This document shows positions 52,236 through 61,166 of a stretch of 64,000 nt of DNA, in pieces. Under the pieces are notes generated by a model. It made no database searches. It worked only from the letters and a program-made list of their open reading frames with translations, and had not been told where the DNA came from. This DNA is from JAGWBG01 sp034421095. Lineage in GTDB: Bacteria; Chloroflexota; Dehalococcoidia; Lucifugimonadales; JAGWBF01. The DNA lies in NCBI GenBank assembly GCA_034421095.1, contig DAOUKR010000007.1:160201-224200 (forward strand), given 5' to 3'. Position 1 is the stretch's first letter. Each line of letters begins with the position of its first letter. Position numbers and translations under genes: made by a program.

Positions 52236-52385
52236 GAGCACCTCTACCCGGGCAGGTTTCCTGACTTTCGAGCATTGGGGGTCCGAACGCTCGTTCACAG
52301 TGGCGCAACCGTGGCGGAATCTCACCGCCTTCCCCTGTATAGCCGATACTGGCACACCGGGCGGGCCGTTAAATTGTTAAACAGG
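52236..52385 (-). promoter_or_regulatory. Cobalamin riboswitch controlling the cbiE-cobN operon
   Basis: On the minus strand the aptamer landmarks appear in order: GGGGAAGGCGGTGAGATTCC, GCGCCACTGTGAACG, and the B12 box AAGTCAGGAAACCTGCCCGG (about 52249-52268). These are the conserved parts of cobalamin riboswitches. Bound cobalamin should favour the terminator at 52146-52180 and shut off the cobalt-insertion operon. Ends are approximate. Confidence 0.9.
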
Positions 52386-52554
52386 CGTCAAAACTGACGT
52401 GCTGCTAACAAGTATAAGTCGCGTCTCATCACTTGTCAACCCACTTTGTTGGTCCAGGACCGGCAAACGTTTGTATGAACATTCAACTCAGTTTTGACCG
52501 AAGTGCCAGATGTTGACATGGGATTAAATCACTGCTAACATCGGCCTATAAATT

Positions 52555-52730
52555 CAGGCCAACCAGCCCGGTGCGCTCGATAAGCGGGCGCCAATTAGGG
52601 AAAGCGGTGTGAATCCGCTGCGGAGGCGGCACTGTGACCGGGTAGCCTCCCGCTGAAGCCACTGTTCTTGTAGGATGGGAAGGCGCGGGAAAGGCGATGA
52701 TCCGGAAGCCAGGAGACCTGCCGGGCTGAG
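52555..52730 (+). promoter_or_regulatory. Cobalamin riboswitch controlling the btu-cob operon
   Basis: Landmarks in order on the plus strand: AGGGAAAGCGGTGTGAATCC (52597 on), GCGGCACTGTGACCGGG, GAAGCCACTGTTC, and the B12 box GAAGCCAGGAGACCTGCC (52705-52722). A following CTGAGCG/CGCTCAG stem (52731-52737 with 52759-52765) may belong to the expression platform. It sits 115 nt before the btuC-like gene. Ends are approximate. Confidence 0.93.
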
Positions 52731-52845
52731 CTGAGCGGTTGCTCTTCGTCCCAGGGAGCGCTCAGGTTCCGCATAATCTCCGTTAACGGGGTTTGAGGAT
52801 TACCAACAAGCATCCCTGTCGTGCGAGAGCAGAAGGGATTCTCTG

Positions 52846-54000
52846 TTGGATACAGCGGATTCCGGGGCGCCGAACCTGCGCTCCGGCGAGGATAGGCCAT
52901 ATACTGGGGGGCTAGCGCCCCGTTCCTACTTGAGATGGCTTCGCAGTTTTCTCGCTCCAGGCGACTCTCCCGTTCTCTTTAAACTTGTCGTTGGAGCAGC
53001 GCTTCTGCTGTCCCTTGGCGTCATTCTAGCGGTGACCGCCGCTGCCCTCGGTCCCTACTCGATTCCCGCCTCCCACACCCTGGACATCATCCTGGAGCAG
53101 GTGGGCATCGGGCAATCCGCCGCCTCAGCCACCGAAGAGGCGATAGTCTCCTCAGTAAGACTGCCCCGTATCACCCTGGCTCTGATTGTTGGCTCCGCTC
53201 TGGGCGTTGCCGGAGCCGTGATGCAGGGGCTGTTCCGCAACCCCATGGCGGACCCGGGCATCATCGGGGTCTCCACGGGAGGGGCGTTGGGTGCCGTCGT
53301 TTCCATCGCCATAGGGGCCCACGGAGCGTTCTCTTTAGCCTTGCCTGCCATGTCTTTTGCAGGAGCTGCAGGCGCCCTGGCTCTGGTGTACACCGTTGCC
53401 TCCATCGGTGGGCGGTTCTCTATGGCGGCACTGCTGCTGGCTGGGGTTGCCGTGAGCGCCGTTATCGCCGCCATCATCTCCGCGATCGTGCTGTTCACTG
53501 AAAACCTGGAGGCCCAGCGTGAGATGCTCTTCTGGCTGGCTGGCGGGTTGGACGCCACGCTGTGGGCCGACGTTCGACTTTCAATGCCCTTTGTCCTGGC
53601 GGGTATAGTTGTGGCAATCGTTCTGTCCCGCGACCTAAACCTTCTTACGGTCAGTGACGACGAGGCGCGTTCGTTAGGCTTGCGAGTCGGTTTGACTAGA
53701 AACTCGTTGTTGCTCGCCGCTTCGCTGATTACCGGAGCCGCGGTTGCGTTTTCCGGTGCCATAGCGTTTGTGGGACTGGTTGTGCCCCACGCGCTGCGGC
53801 TGGTCATCGGAGCCGACCACCGCGTGTTGGTGCCTCTAAGCGCCATCGGCGGCGGGGTATTCCTGTTGGCCGCTGACACAATAGCGCGTCTAGTAATCGC
53901 TCCCGCCGAGGTGAGTGTAGGCATAATCACTGCTTTGGTGGGAGCGCCATTTTTCTTGATGTTGCTGGCGCGCAACAAGGCACGTGCCTCAATCTTTTAA
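52846..54000 (+). CDS. btuC: Cobalamin/corrinoid ABC transporter permease (BtuC/FecCD family)
   Basis: A 384-residue FecCD-type permease with about ten membrane helices. After a 40-residue cytoplasmic start, LLLSLGVILAVTAAALG begins helix 1. Signature segments: VRLPRITLALIVGSALGVAGAVMQGLFRNPMADPGIIGVSTG, WLAGGLDATLWAD, and AFSGAIAFVGLVVPHALRL, the loop that contacts the ATPase. The start is a TTG at 52846 with AGAAGGGA about 7 nt upstream. The upstream cobalamin riboswitch and downstream cob genes make corrinoid, not siderophore, the likely cargo. It forms an importer with the next two genes. Confidence 0.93.
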   Translation: MDTADSGAPNLRSGEDRPYTGGLAPRSYLRWLRSFLAPGDSPVLFKLVVGAALLLSLGVILAVTAAALGPYSIPASHTLDIILEQVGIGQSAASATEEAIVSSVRLPRITLALIVGSALGVAGAVMQGLFRNPMADPGIIGVSTGGALGAVVSIAIGAHGAFSLALPAMSFAGAAGALALVYTVASIGGRFSMAALLLAGVAVSAVIAAIISAIVLFTENLEAQREMLFWLAGGLDATLWADVRLSMPFVLAGIVVAIVLSRDLNLLTVSDDEARSLGLRVGLTRNSLLLAASLITGAAVAFSGAIAFVGLVVPHALRLVIGADHRVLVPLSAIGGGVFLLAADTIARLVIAPAEVSVGIITALVGAPFFLMLLARNKARASIF

Positions 54001-54030
54001 CCCGTTCTCAACGGAGGGAGTTGAAAGGAT

Positions 54031-55260
54031 ATGAACAACAAAATGGGATCCCGGTTTATTCCAGTCGTATTTGCATTTGTAGTCGCATTGGCCCTGACGC
54101 TGGCGGCAGCCTGCGGTTCATCGGAGCAGCCCACCAACACTCCCAACCCTACCGCGACTATGGAACCGGAGTCTCCCGCGGCCACTCCGAACCCAACGGA
54201 CACACCTGCGACTACCCCCATCCCGACACGGGCGGACACTCCCACTCCGCCACCAACGGAGACACCGCGACCCACGGCCACACCCGTGCCTACACCGACA
54301 CCGGAGCCGACGCTGACGCCGGTTCCACCCTATCCTGACGTTCCCGGCATCGTTGACGTGTCCAACCGGGGTTGGCCCCGAGAAGTCGAGACCTCGGAGG
54401 GCCTGGTGCGGTTGGTCCAACCGCCCCAGCGCATACTCACCTATTCCCTTGGCCATGACGAAATTGTGCTGTCTCTGGTGGACACTGAGCGAATCGCCGC
54501 GGTCGGGAAGTTCACAGGCAACGACAGCTACTCCAATGTGGCTGACTGGGTGGCAGGCATCCCAATATACGAGAAGGGAGCAGAAAACGTCCTGGCCCAA
54601 CAGCCTGACCTGTTCATCGCGTCGAAGTACACCGAAGCTGACATAGTTGACCTGATAAAGGAAGCGGGCATTCCTGTGGTGAGGCCCTCGTTGGAAAACT
54701 CCTCCGAAGGCAACATTCCCAACATCCTTCTGGTCGGATATTTGCTGGGTGTCGAAGAACGTGCCCTCGAGCTGGCCTCTGAGATTGAAGAGCGGCTGGC
54801 CACGGTGACTGGGCGAGTCCCGCCTCAGGGCCACTCGGACAGGCCCACGGTCATTTCCATCACCCGCTATTCGGAGAAGATATATGTTCCGGGGAGCGAG
54901 ACCACCGTGGGCGGCATCATTGAGACTGCCGGAGGCATTAATGCGGCGGCTCGTGACGGCCTTGAAGGGATTCAGAAGGTGAGCATCGAGTCCGTAGCCG
55001 CTTTCGACCCGGACGCAATCCTGATCACCCAGTCCGGGGACTCCGGGGGTGACGCGCTGCGCGAGGACCTGCTGGCCCATCCTGCACTGGTTGCGGTGCC
55101 GGCTGTGGTCAACGGCAAGATCTATGTCGTGGGTTCGAAGACATATACCACTCTTTCTCACTGGAACGTCCGTGGGATCGAGGAAACGGCCTCGTTGCTC
55201 TACCCTGACCGATTTGCCGATGTCACGTTCACCGATTTCGAGTCGCATCAAGGAGAGTGA
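54031..55260 (+). CDS. btuF: Cobalamin/corrinoid-binding lipoprotein (BtuF-like)
   Basis: A 409-residue substrate-binding lipoprotein. The signal peptide ends in LALTLAAAC (lipobox Cys 28). A long Pro/Thr-rich linker (about 30-105) lifts the binding domain from the membrane. The class III periplasmic-binding fold follows: RLVQPPQRILTYSLGHDEIV, VLAQQPDLFIASKY, a rigid linker helix near ERALELASEIEERL, and ITQSGDSGGDALREDLLAHPALVAVPAVVNGKIYVV. AAAGGAT precedes the ATG. It sits 30 nt after btuC. The ligand is inferred from the riboswitch and neighbours. Confidence 0.9.
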   Translation: MNNKMGSRFIPVVFAFVVALALTLAAACGSSEQPTNTPNPTATMEPESPAATPNPTDTPATTPIPTRADTPTPPPTETPRPTATPVPTPTPEPTLTPVPPYPDVPGIVDVSNRGWPREVETSEGLVRLVQPPQRILTYSLGHDEIVLSLVDTERIAAVGKFTGNDSYSNVADWVAGIPIYEKGAENVLAQQPDLFIASKYTEADIVDLIKEAGIPVVRPSLENSSEGNIPNILLVGYLLGVEERALELASEIEERLATVTGRVPPQGHSDRPTVISITRYSEKIYVPGSETTVGGIIETAGGINAAARDGLEGIQKVSIESVAAFDPDAILITQSGDSGGDALREDLLAHPALVAVPAVVNGKIYVVGSKTYTTLSHWNVRGIEETASLLYPDRFADVTFTDFESHQGE

Positions 55261-55264
55261 CTCC

Positions 55265-56083
55265 GTGGGCTTACGAGTCAGCCATGAGATTCTTGCCGCA
55301 CGTGAAGTGCATGTGAACCTGGGCGCAGCAGAGGCGCTAAAGGGGGTCTCGTTTGAGACCCGGCCCGGTGAGTTGGTGGGCCTCATCGGTCCTAACGGAG
55401 CGGGGAAGACCACACTCTTGCGTGTGTTGGCCGGGCTGCTCCGCCCTGACGCCGGACAGGTCATGCTTGGACCCGTTCCACTTAAGAGCTTGAATGCTGC
55501 AGAACGGGCGCGGCGGATCGCATTCATGCCCCAGGATTACGGTGCTCCCCCGTTCACGGCCTTGGAAACCGTGCTCATGGGCCGGTATACCCACCTGGGC
55601 AGGTTTGAACTGGAAGGTAAGCGCGACCGAAAGATTGCTCGAGAAGCGATGGCCCGCACCGACACCGCCAGGTTCGAGAGCCGAAAATTGGACAGACTGT
55701 CAGGCGGGGAGAGGCAGCGTGTTGTCCTTGCCCGGGCAATTGCCCAGCAGGCGGGAGTCATACTGCTGGATGAGCCTTCGTCCAGTCTTGATTTGAAGCA
55801 CCGCCTGTCAATGATGGAGACGCTAAGGGCTGAGTCAGCGGACCGTTCAGTGTCAATCGTAGTGGCTCTGCATGACGTATCTCTTGCGGGCCGCTATTGC
55901 GACCGGTTAGCGGTGTTGTCAGAAGGCTTCATCGTGGCTGAGGGGAAACCTGTCGACGTGCTTACGCCCGATAACTTCCGAGGAGTTTTCGGGGTGGAAA
56001 CTGATGTGCAATTAGACCCGATTACGGGTTGTCCCCAGGTGTGGCTCATAGGACCTGCAGATTGCTCCCGCGATAATAATTAG
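55265..56083 (+). CDS. btuD: Cobalamin/corrinoid ABC transporter ATP-binding protein (BtuD-like)
   Basis: A 272-residue ABC ATPase. The start is a GTG at 55265 with AAGGAGAGTG upstream, 4 nt after btuF ends. Walker A is GLIGPNGAGKTTLLRVLAGLL, Q-loop FMPQDYG, signature LSGGERQRVVLARAIAQ, Walker B VILLDEPSSSLDLKH, and switch His in VVALHDVSLAG. It powers the btuCF importer at the inner face of the membrane. An unusual point is the Thr-rich D-loop neighbourhood of average length; nothing else departs from the family. It is 12 nt ahead of cobO. Confidence 0.93.
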   Translation: MGLRVSHEILAAREVHVNLGAAEALKGVSFETRPGELVGLIGPNGAGKTTLLRVLAGLLRPDAGQVMLGPVPLKSLNAAERARRIAFMPQDYGAPPFTALETVLMGRYTHLGRFELEGKRDRKIAREAMARTDTARFESRKLDRLSGGERQRVVLARAIAQQAGVILLDEPSSSLDLKHRLSMMETLRAESADRSVSIVVALHDVSLAGRYCDRLAVLSEGFIVAEGKPVDVLTPDNFRGVFGVETDVQLDPITGCPQVWLIGPADCSRDNN

Positions 56084-56095
56084 ACGGAGGTAGAT

Positions 56096-56662
56096 ATGGC
56101 CAACCAGTCCGCAGAACATCGTCCAATCAAGGGCCCACGAATCAAGAAGGGGTTGGTCGTGGTCAACACCGGAGAAGGAAAAGGGAAGACCACGGCCGCC
56201 CTGGGAGTGCTGTTTCGCGCTTGGGGACGGAACATGAAGGTGGAGGTGTTCCAGTTCCTGAAACACACTGGCTCTCGGTTCGGCGAGAGCCGCGCCGCCG
56301 ATAGGCTTGAGATTCCCTGGAGCGCCCTGGGTGACGGGTTCACCTGGCTGAGCAAGGATATGGCCACAACTGAGGAATTGGCTCGGCAACAATGGGAAAT
56401 CTGCCGTAAGGCAATAATGTCCGGGGACCACGACATCATTGTCCTGGACGAGTTCACATACCCGCTCCACTATGGCTGGATCCCTGTCCAGGACGTAATA
56501 GACGTTCTCAAGCAAAAACCTGAGATGCTTCATGTGATCATCACGGGGCGCTATGCGCCTGAAGAGCTGATTGAGTTCGCCGACCTGGTCACAGAAATGC
56601 GGAAGATAAAACATCCTTACCACGAGCAGGGCATCAGGGCCCAGCCCGGACTGGAGTTTTAG
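56096..56662 (+). CDS. cobO: Cob(I)yrinic acid a,c-diamide adenosyltransferase CobO/BtuR
   Basis: A 188-residue P-loop corrinoid adenosyltransferase that attaches the 5'-deoxyadenosyl ligand to Co(I) corrinoids using ATP. The P-loop is VVVNTGEGKGKTTAALGV, with EGKGK as the family-specific form. VEVFQFLKHTGSRFGE, VLDEFTYPLHYGW (the Asp of motif B) and VIITGRYAPEELIEFADLVTEM are further markers. A GGAGG stands at 56086-56090. Imported corrinoids are adenosylated here before loop attachment. Confidence 0.95.
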   Translation: MANQSAEHRPIKGPRIKKGLVVVNTGEGKGKTTAALGVLFRAWGRNMKVEVFQFLKHTGSRFGESRAADRLEIPWSALGDGFTWLSKDMATTEELARQQWEICRKAIMSGDHDIIVLDEFTYPLHYGWIPVQDVIDVLKQKPEMLHVIITGRYAPEELIEFADLVTEMRKIKHPYHEQGIRAQPGLEF

Positions 56663-56666
56663 GGAC

Positions 56667-57767
56667 ATGAGCGAGCGACATAGAACCGTTTCCCAGGCCA
56701 TCGGTCGGATTCGTCCAGCAAATTCTGCCGCCAAGAGCCGCGCCGAGGCCCGACAGCTCAATCTGACCAAGCCTCCGGGCAGCTTGGGCCGGCTGGAAGA
56801 GGTTTCCGTTCGGCTAGCGGGCATCTTCGGTACGGAGCAACCAGAGATTCGAGGCAAGGCCGTGATTGTAGCCGCGAGTGATCACGGTGTAGTGGCCCAG
56901 GGCGTCACCGGCTACCCGCAAGAGGTCACGGCTCAGATGGTGATGAACTTCCTAGCTGGTGGGGCCGCCATCAGCGTAATGTGCCGACATCTGGGCATAC
57001 GGCAAATCATCGTTGACGCGGGAGTGGCCGCCGACCTTCCTCCACACTCGGAGCTGCGGGAGTTGAAGATTGGGCGGGGTACGGCGGACATCAGCCGGGG
57101 TCCCGCCATGTCTCGAGAGCAAGCTGAGGAATGCGTAGAGGCAGGAATAAACTTGGCGGTGGAGGTCATTGAGTCAGGAGTCGACCTGATTGCCACTGGA
57201 GATATGGGTATTGGGAACACCACTCCGTCGAGCGCCATCACTGCCGCCGTAACAGGCGTTCCACCTGAGGAGACCACCGGAGAAGGGACGGGACGCACGG
57301 CCGAGGAGCTTCGGCACAAGGCCGAGATAGTAAAGGCTTCGCTGGAGGTCAATGCACCCGACCCCCTGGACGGGCTGGACCTGCTCGCGAAAGTCGGCGG
57401 TTTTGAAATCGGTGTGTTGGCGGGTGTCGTCCTGGGCTCCGCAATGATGCGGCGGCCCATAGTGGTGGACGGCTTCATATCCGGCGCGGCGGCGCTGGTT
57501 GCGCATGCCCTCTGCCCATCCTCCCGGGACTACATGATTGCCTCTCATTTGTCGGCTGAACGGGGTCACCGTGCTGCGTTGGCAAGCCTGGAGTTGACGC
57601 CGCTTCTGGACTTGGGAATGCGGCTCGGAGAAGGCACCGGTGCGGCGTTGGCCATGCCAATCGTAGAGGCGGCAGCGGCATGCTTGTCTGAGATGGCGAC
57701 CTTTTCCGAGGCGGGAGTGTCCGATCGGGAAGCTGACACAAGCGCTGACCAGGGGACAGACCCATGA
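56667..57767 (+). CDS. cobT: Nicotinate-nucleotide:dimethylbenzimidazole phosphoribosyltransferase CobT
   Basis: A 366-residue enzyme that makes alpha-ribazole phosphate from NaMN and a lower-ligand base. N-terminal AEARQLNLTKPPGSLGRLEE is the family start. GVVAQGVTGYPQEVTAQMV, DLIATGDMGIGNTTPSSAI, VVDGFISGAAALVA and LGMRLGEGTGAALAMPIVEAA follow, the last carrying the catalytic Glu. Its final codons overlap cobS by 4 nt (ATGA). It is the nucleotide-loop branch of the operon. No genes for dimethylbenzimidazole synthesis are in the window, so the base may be taken up or made elsewhere. Confidence 0.95.
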   Translation: MSERHRTVSQAIGRIRPANSAAKSRAEARQLNLTKPPGSLGRLEEVSVRLAGIFGTEQPEIRGKAVIVAASDHGVVAQGVTGYPQEVTAQMVMNFLAGGAAISVMCRHLGIRQIIVDAGVAADLPPHSELRELKIGRGTADISRGPAMSREQAEECVEAGINLAVEVIESGVDLIATGDMGIGNTTPSSAITAAVTGVPPEETTGEGTGRTAEELRHKAEIVKASLEVNAPDPLDGLDLLAKVGGFEIGVLAGVVLGSAMMRRPIVVDGFISGAAALVAHALCPSSRDYMIASHLSAERGHRAALASLELTPLLDLGMRLGEGTGAALAMPIVEAAAACLSEMATFSEAGVSDREADTSADQGTDP

Positions 57768-58567
57768 CCGGACTGCGGTCTGCTGTTGGCTTTCTCACAA
57801 TTCTGCCAGTTGGGCCAAGGGACGCTGGCGGGCTGGCGACGGCTCGAGCTTGGTTCCCAGTAGCCGGACTGCTCTTGGGTGCGATTCTGGCCGCTATAGA
57901 CCTTCTTATGCATTCCGGATATCCGTTTTTCACCCAGGATTTCCCACAGTTTCCATCGCTGCTGTCAGCAGCCATATTGACAGTGATATTGGCGGTGTTG
58001 ACCCGCGCTTTGCATCTGGACGGGTTCATGGACTGTTGCGACGCGCTGTTCGGGGGTTTTGACAGGGACAGACGTCTTAATATTCTCCGTGACTCTCACG
58101 TGGGCGCCTTCGCTGTTGTGGGAGGAGTCAGCCTGATTCTGCTAAAGGTGGCTGCCATCGTGGCTTTGGCGCCATCTGCACGGCTATGGGTAATATTGGT
58201 TTTCCCTTGTCTGTCCCGCTGGGCAATGCTCTTGACCATGGAAATGTTCCCCTACATCAGACGCCCAGGGCTAGGCACTCCATTCTTAATGAGAGGAGGC
58301 CGTCTACAACTGGCAGGCGGCCTGTCAGCGACTTTGATCATCGTAGTCGCGCTTACTGGGCCGACCGGACTTGCTTTATTATCCGCAGCATCCGTTGTCG
58401 GATGGGCTGTAGGAGCGTGGGCATCGAAGCTGCTCGGCGGAGTCACTGGGGACGTTTACGGCGCGGTTAACGAGATTGCAGAAGTGTCAGTATTGGTCTT
58501 GGCTGCACTGCTTGCCTACGGCTTTTCAGATCGGGTTTTTTCACCGCTTCACGAAATGGTCTGGTAG
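57764..58567 (+). CDS. cobS: Adenosylcobinamide-GDP ribazoletransferase (cobalamin synthase) CobS
   Basis: A 267-residue polytopic membrane enzyme that joins adenosylcobinamide-GDP and alpha-ribazole (phosphate). The family start GLRSAVGFLTILPVG is clear. The metal-binding core LHLDGFMDCCDALFGG, then FDRDRRLNILRDSHVGAFAV, supplies the conserved Asp residues. About seven hydrophobic segments follow. It starts inside the end of cobT (ATGA). It acts at the inner face of the membrane with CbiB. Confidence 0.94.
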   Translation: MTGLRSAVGFLTILPVGPRDAGGLATARAWFPVAGLLLGAILAAIDLLMHSGYPFFTQDFPQFPSLLSAAILTVILAVLTRALHLDGFMDCCDALFGGFDRDRRLNILRDSHVGAFAVVGGVSLILLKVAAIVALAPSARLWVILVFPCLSRWAMLLTMEMFPYIRRPGLGTPFLMRGGRLQLAGGLSATLIIVVALTGPTGLALLSAASVVGWAVGAWASKLLGGVTGDVYGAVNEIAEVSVLVLAALLAYGFSDRVFSPLHEMVW

Positions 58568-58585
58568 CGTAAAGAGTGGTGTGAT

Positions 58586-59560
58586 ATGGAATGGGAAGTG
58601 TTCCCCGGAGAATGGCATCTTGATGCGGGCATCCTGGGGCTGGCGTTGGCGTTGGACTTGGCTTTCCGGGAATTTCCAGGGTGGGCCCATCCTGTAGTGT
58701 GGATGGGAAAGCTGGTTTCATCGTTGGAACGCTTCGGACCTTCTGGCGGAGGGAAGGTGTCCGCCTTCGTTTGGGGTGCGGTCATGGCCATACTCGTTCC
58801 AGCCCTGTTCGCGGGACTGGCGTGGTTGGCGGCCACTGGACTGCGTGAGTTGGGTCCCATACCCTACTTGCTGGGAGGGGCTGTGATGCTCAGTACGACC
58901 TTTGCTGTGTCCGGCCTCGCTCGAGCCGCTCGAAGTGTGCAGACGGCTATGGAAGAGGGAAACATGGGTCAAGCCAGGCAGGAACTGAGGAGTCTGGTCA
59001 GCCGCGACGCCAATTCGCTCGATCGCTCACTGGTGTCTGCGGCTGCTATTGAATCGGTGGCCGAGAACACGACTGACAGCTACATAGGCCCCTGGATGGC
59101 TTTTGCCGTCTTTGGGTTGCCTGGTGCGTTCGCCTACCGGGCCATCAACACCCTCGACAGCATGATAGGGTACCGGGTTCAATACGAGTACCTGGGGAAA
59201 GCCTCGGCAAAGTTGGACGATTTCATCAATCTGGCCCCGGCTAGACTGAGCGCTGGGCTTATTTTGACGGCGGGCATTCTGTACCGATTGCCTGTGAGCT
59301 CGGGGTGTCGGTGGGCGTGGGCAGGGCGGCGCTTAACAGAAAGCCCCAACGCCGGCTGGACTATCGGAGCCATGTCCGGGTTGTTGGGAGTTACGTTGGA
59401 GAAGGCAGGGCATTACCGCATCGGCGAAGGCCTGGAGGAACCATGTCCCCGACAAATCGGCATGTCAGTGCGTTTAGCTTACGTTGTGGCCGCCATTGGA
59501 ATAATGACCGTGATGGGGGCTTTGGCCCTCCGGGGTCTTTTGACTGGCTGGTCTATATGA
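58586..59560 (+). CDS. cbiB: Adenosylcobinamide-phosphate synthase CbiB/CobD-type
   Basis: A 324-residue membrane protein that joins the aminopropanol (phosphate) side chain to adenosylcobyric acid. Markers: ALDLAFREFPGWAHPVVWMGKLV near the start, LRSLVSRDANSLDRSLVSAAAIESVAENTTDSYIGPW split over two helices, and GAFAYRAINTLDSMIGYR. Four to five hydrophobic segments are visible. A weak purine stretch precedes the ATG, 18 nt after cobS. PduX and CobD encoded downstream supply its aminopropanol phosphate substrate. Confidence 0.94.
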   Translation: MEWEVFPGEWHLDAGILGLALALDLAFREFPGWAHPVVWMGKLVSSLERFGPSGGGKVSAFVWGAVMAILVPALFAGLAWLAATGLRELGPIPYLLGGAVMLSTTFAVSGLARAARSVQTAMEEGNMGQARQELRSLVSRDANSLDRSLVSAAAIESVAENTTDSYIGPWMAFAVFGLPGAFAYRAINTLDSMIGYRVQYEYLGKASAKLDDFINLAPARLSAGLILTAGILYRLPVSSGCRWAWAGRRLTESPNAGWTIGAMSGLLGVTLEKAGHYRIGEGLEEPCPRQIGMSVRLAYVVAAIGIMTVMGALALRGLLTGWSI

Positions 59561-59575
59561 GCATACGGACCAGAA

Positions 59576-60151
59576 ATGGCTAGACGGCTGATATTCATCC
59601 TGGGGGGAGCACGGTCGGGAAAGAGCGCATTTGCCGAACGGCTGGCGCAACCGGGTGCAAAGGTGTTGTTTGTCGCTACCGCCCAAGCGTTGGACGAAGA
59701 CATGGAACGTCGCATCGAAGTTCATCGCCGCAGCCGTCCGCCCGAATGGAGAACTCTGGAGGAGCCTTTCGAACTAGCCTTAGCGATTCCACCTGCCTTG
59801 GAAGGGCATGACATATGCCTGTTGGACTGCCTTACGCTGTGGGTCAGCAATCTGCTTCTAAGGATGGAAGACAGTCCAACAGCGGAGGAAGAAATCCTGT
59901 CGGAGGCAGACCGGTTGCTGGAAGTCTACAGTCGTACATCAGCTACTTGGATAGTGGTCAGCAACGAAGTCGGGTTGGGCGTGGTTCCACCATACCCTCT
60001 AGGCACCAAGTTTCGGGATATCCTTGGTAGGGTGAACCAAACTTTTGCCTCCTGCGCCGATGAGGTATATCTCATGATCGCCGGCATGGGGTTGGAAATC
60101 AAGTCCTTCGCGACATTCCCACATACACGTGGGGAGTTCCTAGGGGAATAA
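59576..60151 (+). CDS. cobU: Adenosylcobinamide kinase / adenosylcobinamide-phosphate guanylyltransferase CobU
   Basis: A 191-residue bifunctional enzyme that phosphorylates adenosylcobinamide and transfers GMP to it. P-loop ILGGARSGKSAFAERLA. VLFVATAQALDEDMERRIEVHRRSRP contains the His that carries GMP (EVHRRSRP). CLLDCLTLWVSNLL is the second nucleotide-binding segment, and VVSNEVGLGVVP and LGRVNQTFA end the fold. The ATG at 59576 has no strong ribosome-binding site. Its TAA overlaps the next ATG (TAATG). Confidence 0.95.
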   Translation: MARRLIFILGGARSGKSAFAERLAQPGAKVLFVATAQALDEDMERRIEVHRRSRPPEWRTLEEPFELALAIPPALEGHDICLLDCLTLWVSNLLLRMEDSPTAEEEILSEADRLLEVYSRTSATWIVVSNEVGLGVVPPYPLGTKFRDILGRVNQTFASCADEVYLMIAGMGLEIKSFATFPHTRGEFLGE

Positions 60152-61044
60152 TGTCTCCGTCGAAGGTGGTTGGTAAAGCGTCGGCATCGGCTCCGGGGAC
60201 TTGCGGCGAGCTGAGCCAAGGGACCCTGGGAGGGGTCCATTGCATGGTGACCTGTCCCATAGACATGTACAGCGTGGCCACTGTGGAAATATTTCGGGGT
60301 GATGGTGGGGTATACGGCCCGGAGAATTCTCCAAAAGCTGTTCAAGCGGTGTGGGCTACGCTGGACTATCTGGACGAAAAGGAATTCGATGTGCATCTTT
60401 GGTTGGATTCCTCTCTGCCTCGCGGCAAAGGCATGGCGAGCAGCACCGCTGACGTGGCTGCCGCAGTCGTCGCCACGGCCTCGGCGGTTAACAAAGAGCT
60501 TTGCCCCAACGAAATAGCCGGAATAGCGCTGGGAGTGGAGCCCAGCGATGGCCTAATGTTTCCGCAAATTGCCTTATTCGACCACCTGGAGGGCAGAATC
60601 GCCAAAACCCTGGGGCAGCCTCCTCCTATGCGGATCATCGTTCTCGATTTCGGCGGCAGTGTCGATACACTGGAGTTTAACAAGGTGAATAAGGACGACG
60701 TTCTCAGGTATTTAGAGCCTGACATACAAGAAGCGGTGGCGCTCATAGAGCACGGAATCCGGTCCGCAGACCCGGTTCGCATCGGCCAAGGAGCCACGCG
60801 AAGCGCCATTGCCAACCAGAACTTGTTGTTTAATCCCCACCTCGAGCCCGTGCTCGAATTGTCTAGCCGGGCAGGCTCCGTTGGAGTGAACGTGGCCCAC
60901 AGCGGGGTGGTAATAGGGATGCTCTTTCCGGACGACTTCAAACTTGTGGAACGGGCCGTTGCGCTTGTCTGGAGCGAACTTCCCGACCTGCAATCGGTGC
61001 TGTGCCGCCGTATCGTCAGCGGGGGCGTGAAACAGGTCCAATGA
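60151..61044 (+). CDS. pduX: L-threonine kinase (PduX-like GHMP kinase)
   Basis: A 297-residue GHMP-superfamily kinase of the PduX type, which makes L-threonine O-3-phosphate for the aminopropanol arm of cobalamin. The GHMP signature is SLPRGKGMASSTADVAAAV, motif 1 is APGTCGELSQGTLGG, and the C-terminal motif is GSVGVNVAHSGVVIGMLF. It begins with the A shared with the cobU stop codon. Its product is the substrate of CobD encoded next. A specific name depends on that context as well as on the motifs. Confidence 0.85.
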   Translation: MSPSKVVGKASASAPGTCGELSQGTLGGVHCMVTCPIDMYSVATVEIFRGDGGVYGPENSPKAVQAVWATLDYLDEKEFDVHLWLDSSLPRGKGMASSTADVAAAVVATASAVNKELCPNEIAGIALGVEPSDGLMFPQIALFDHLEGRIAKTLGQPPPMRIIVLDFGGSVDTLEFNKVNKDDVLRYLEPDIQEAVALIEHGIRSADPVRIGQGATRSAIANQNLLFNPHLEPVLELSSRAGSVGVNVAHSGVVIGMLFPDDFKLVERAVALVWSELPDLQSVLCRRIVSGGVKQVQ

Positions 61045-61166
61045 CACTGAACAGGATCCCCCATTGTCGGAGGGGAAATACGTGACCTACAGTCCTCGTC
61101 GATCGTCGGGGCCAAGATGGACCTCGCGCACGGAGAGGTTCTAACCCACAGGATGATAGCTGGGAT

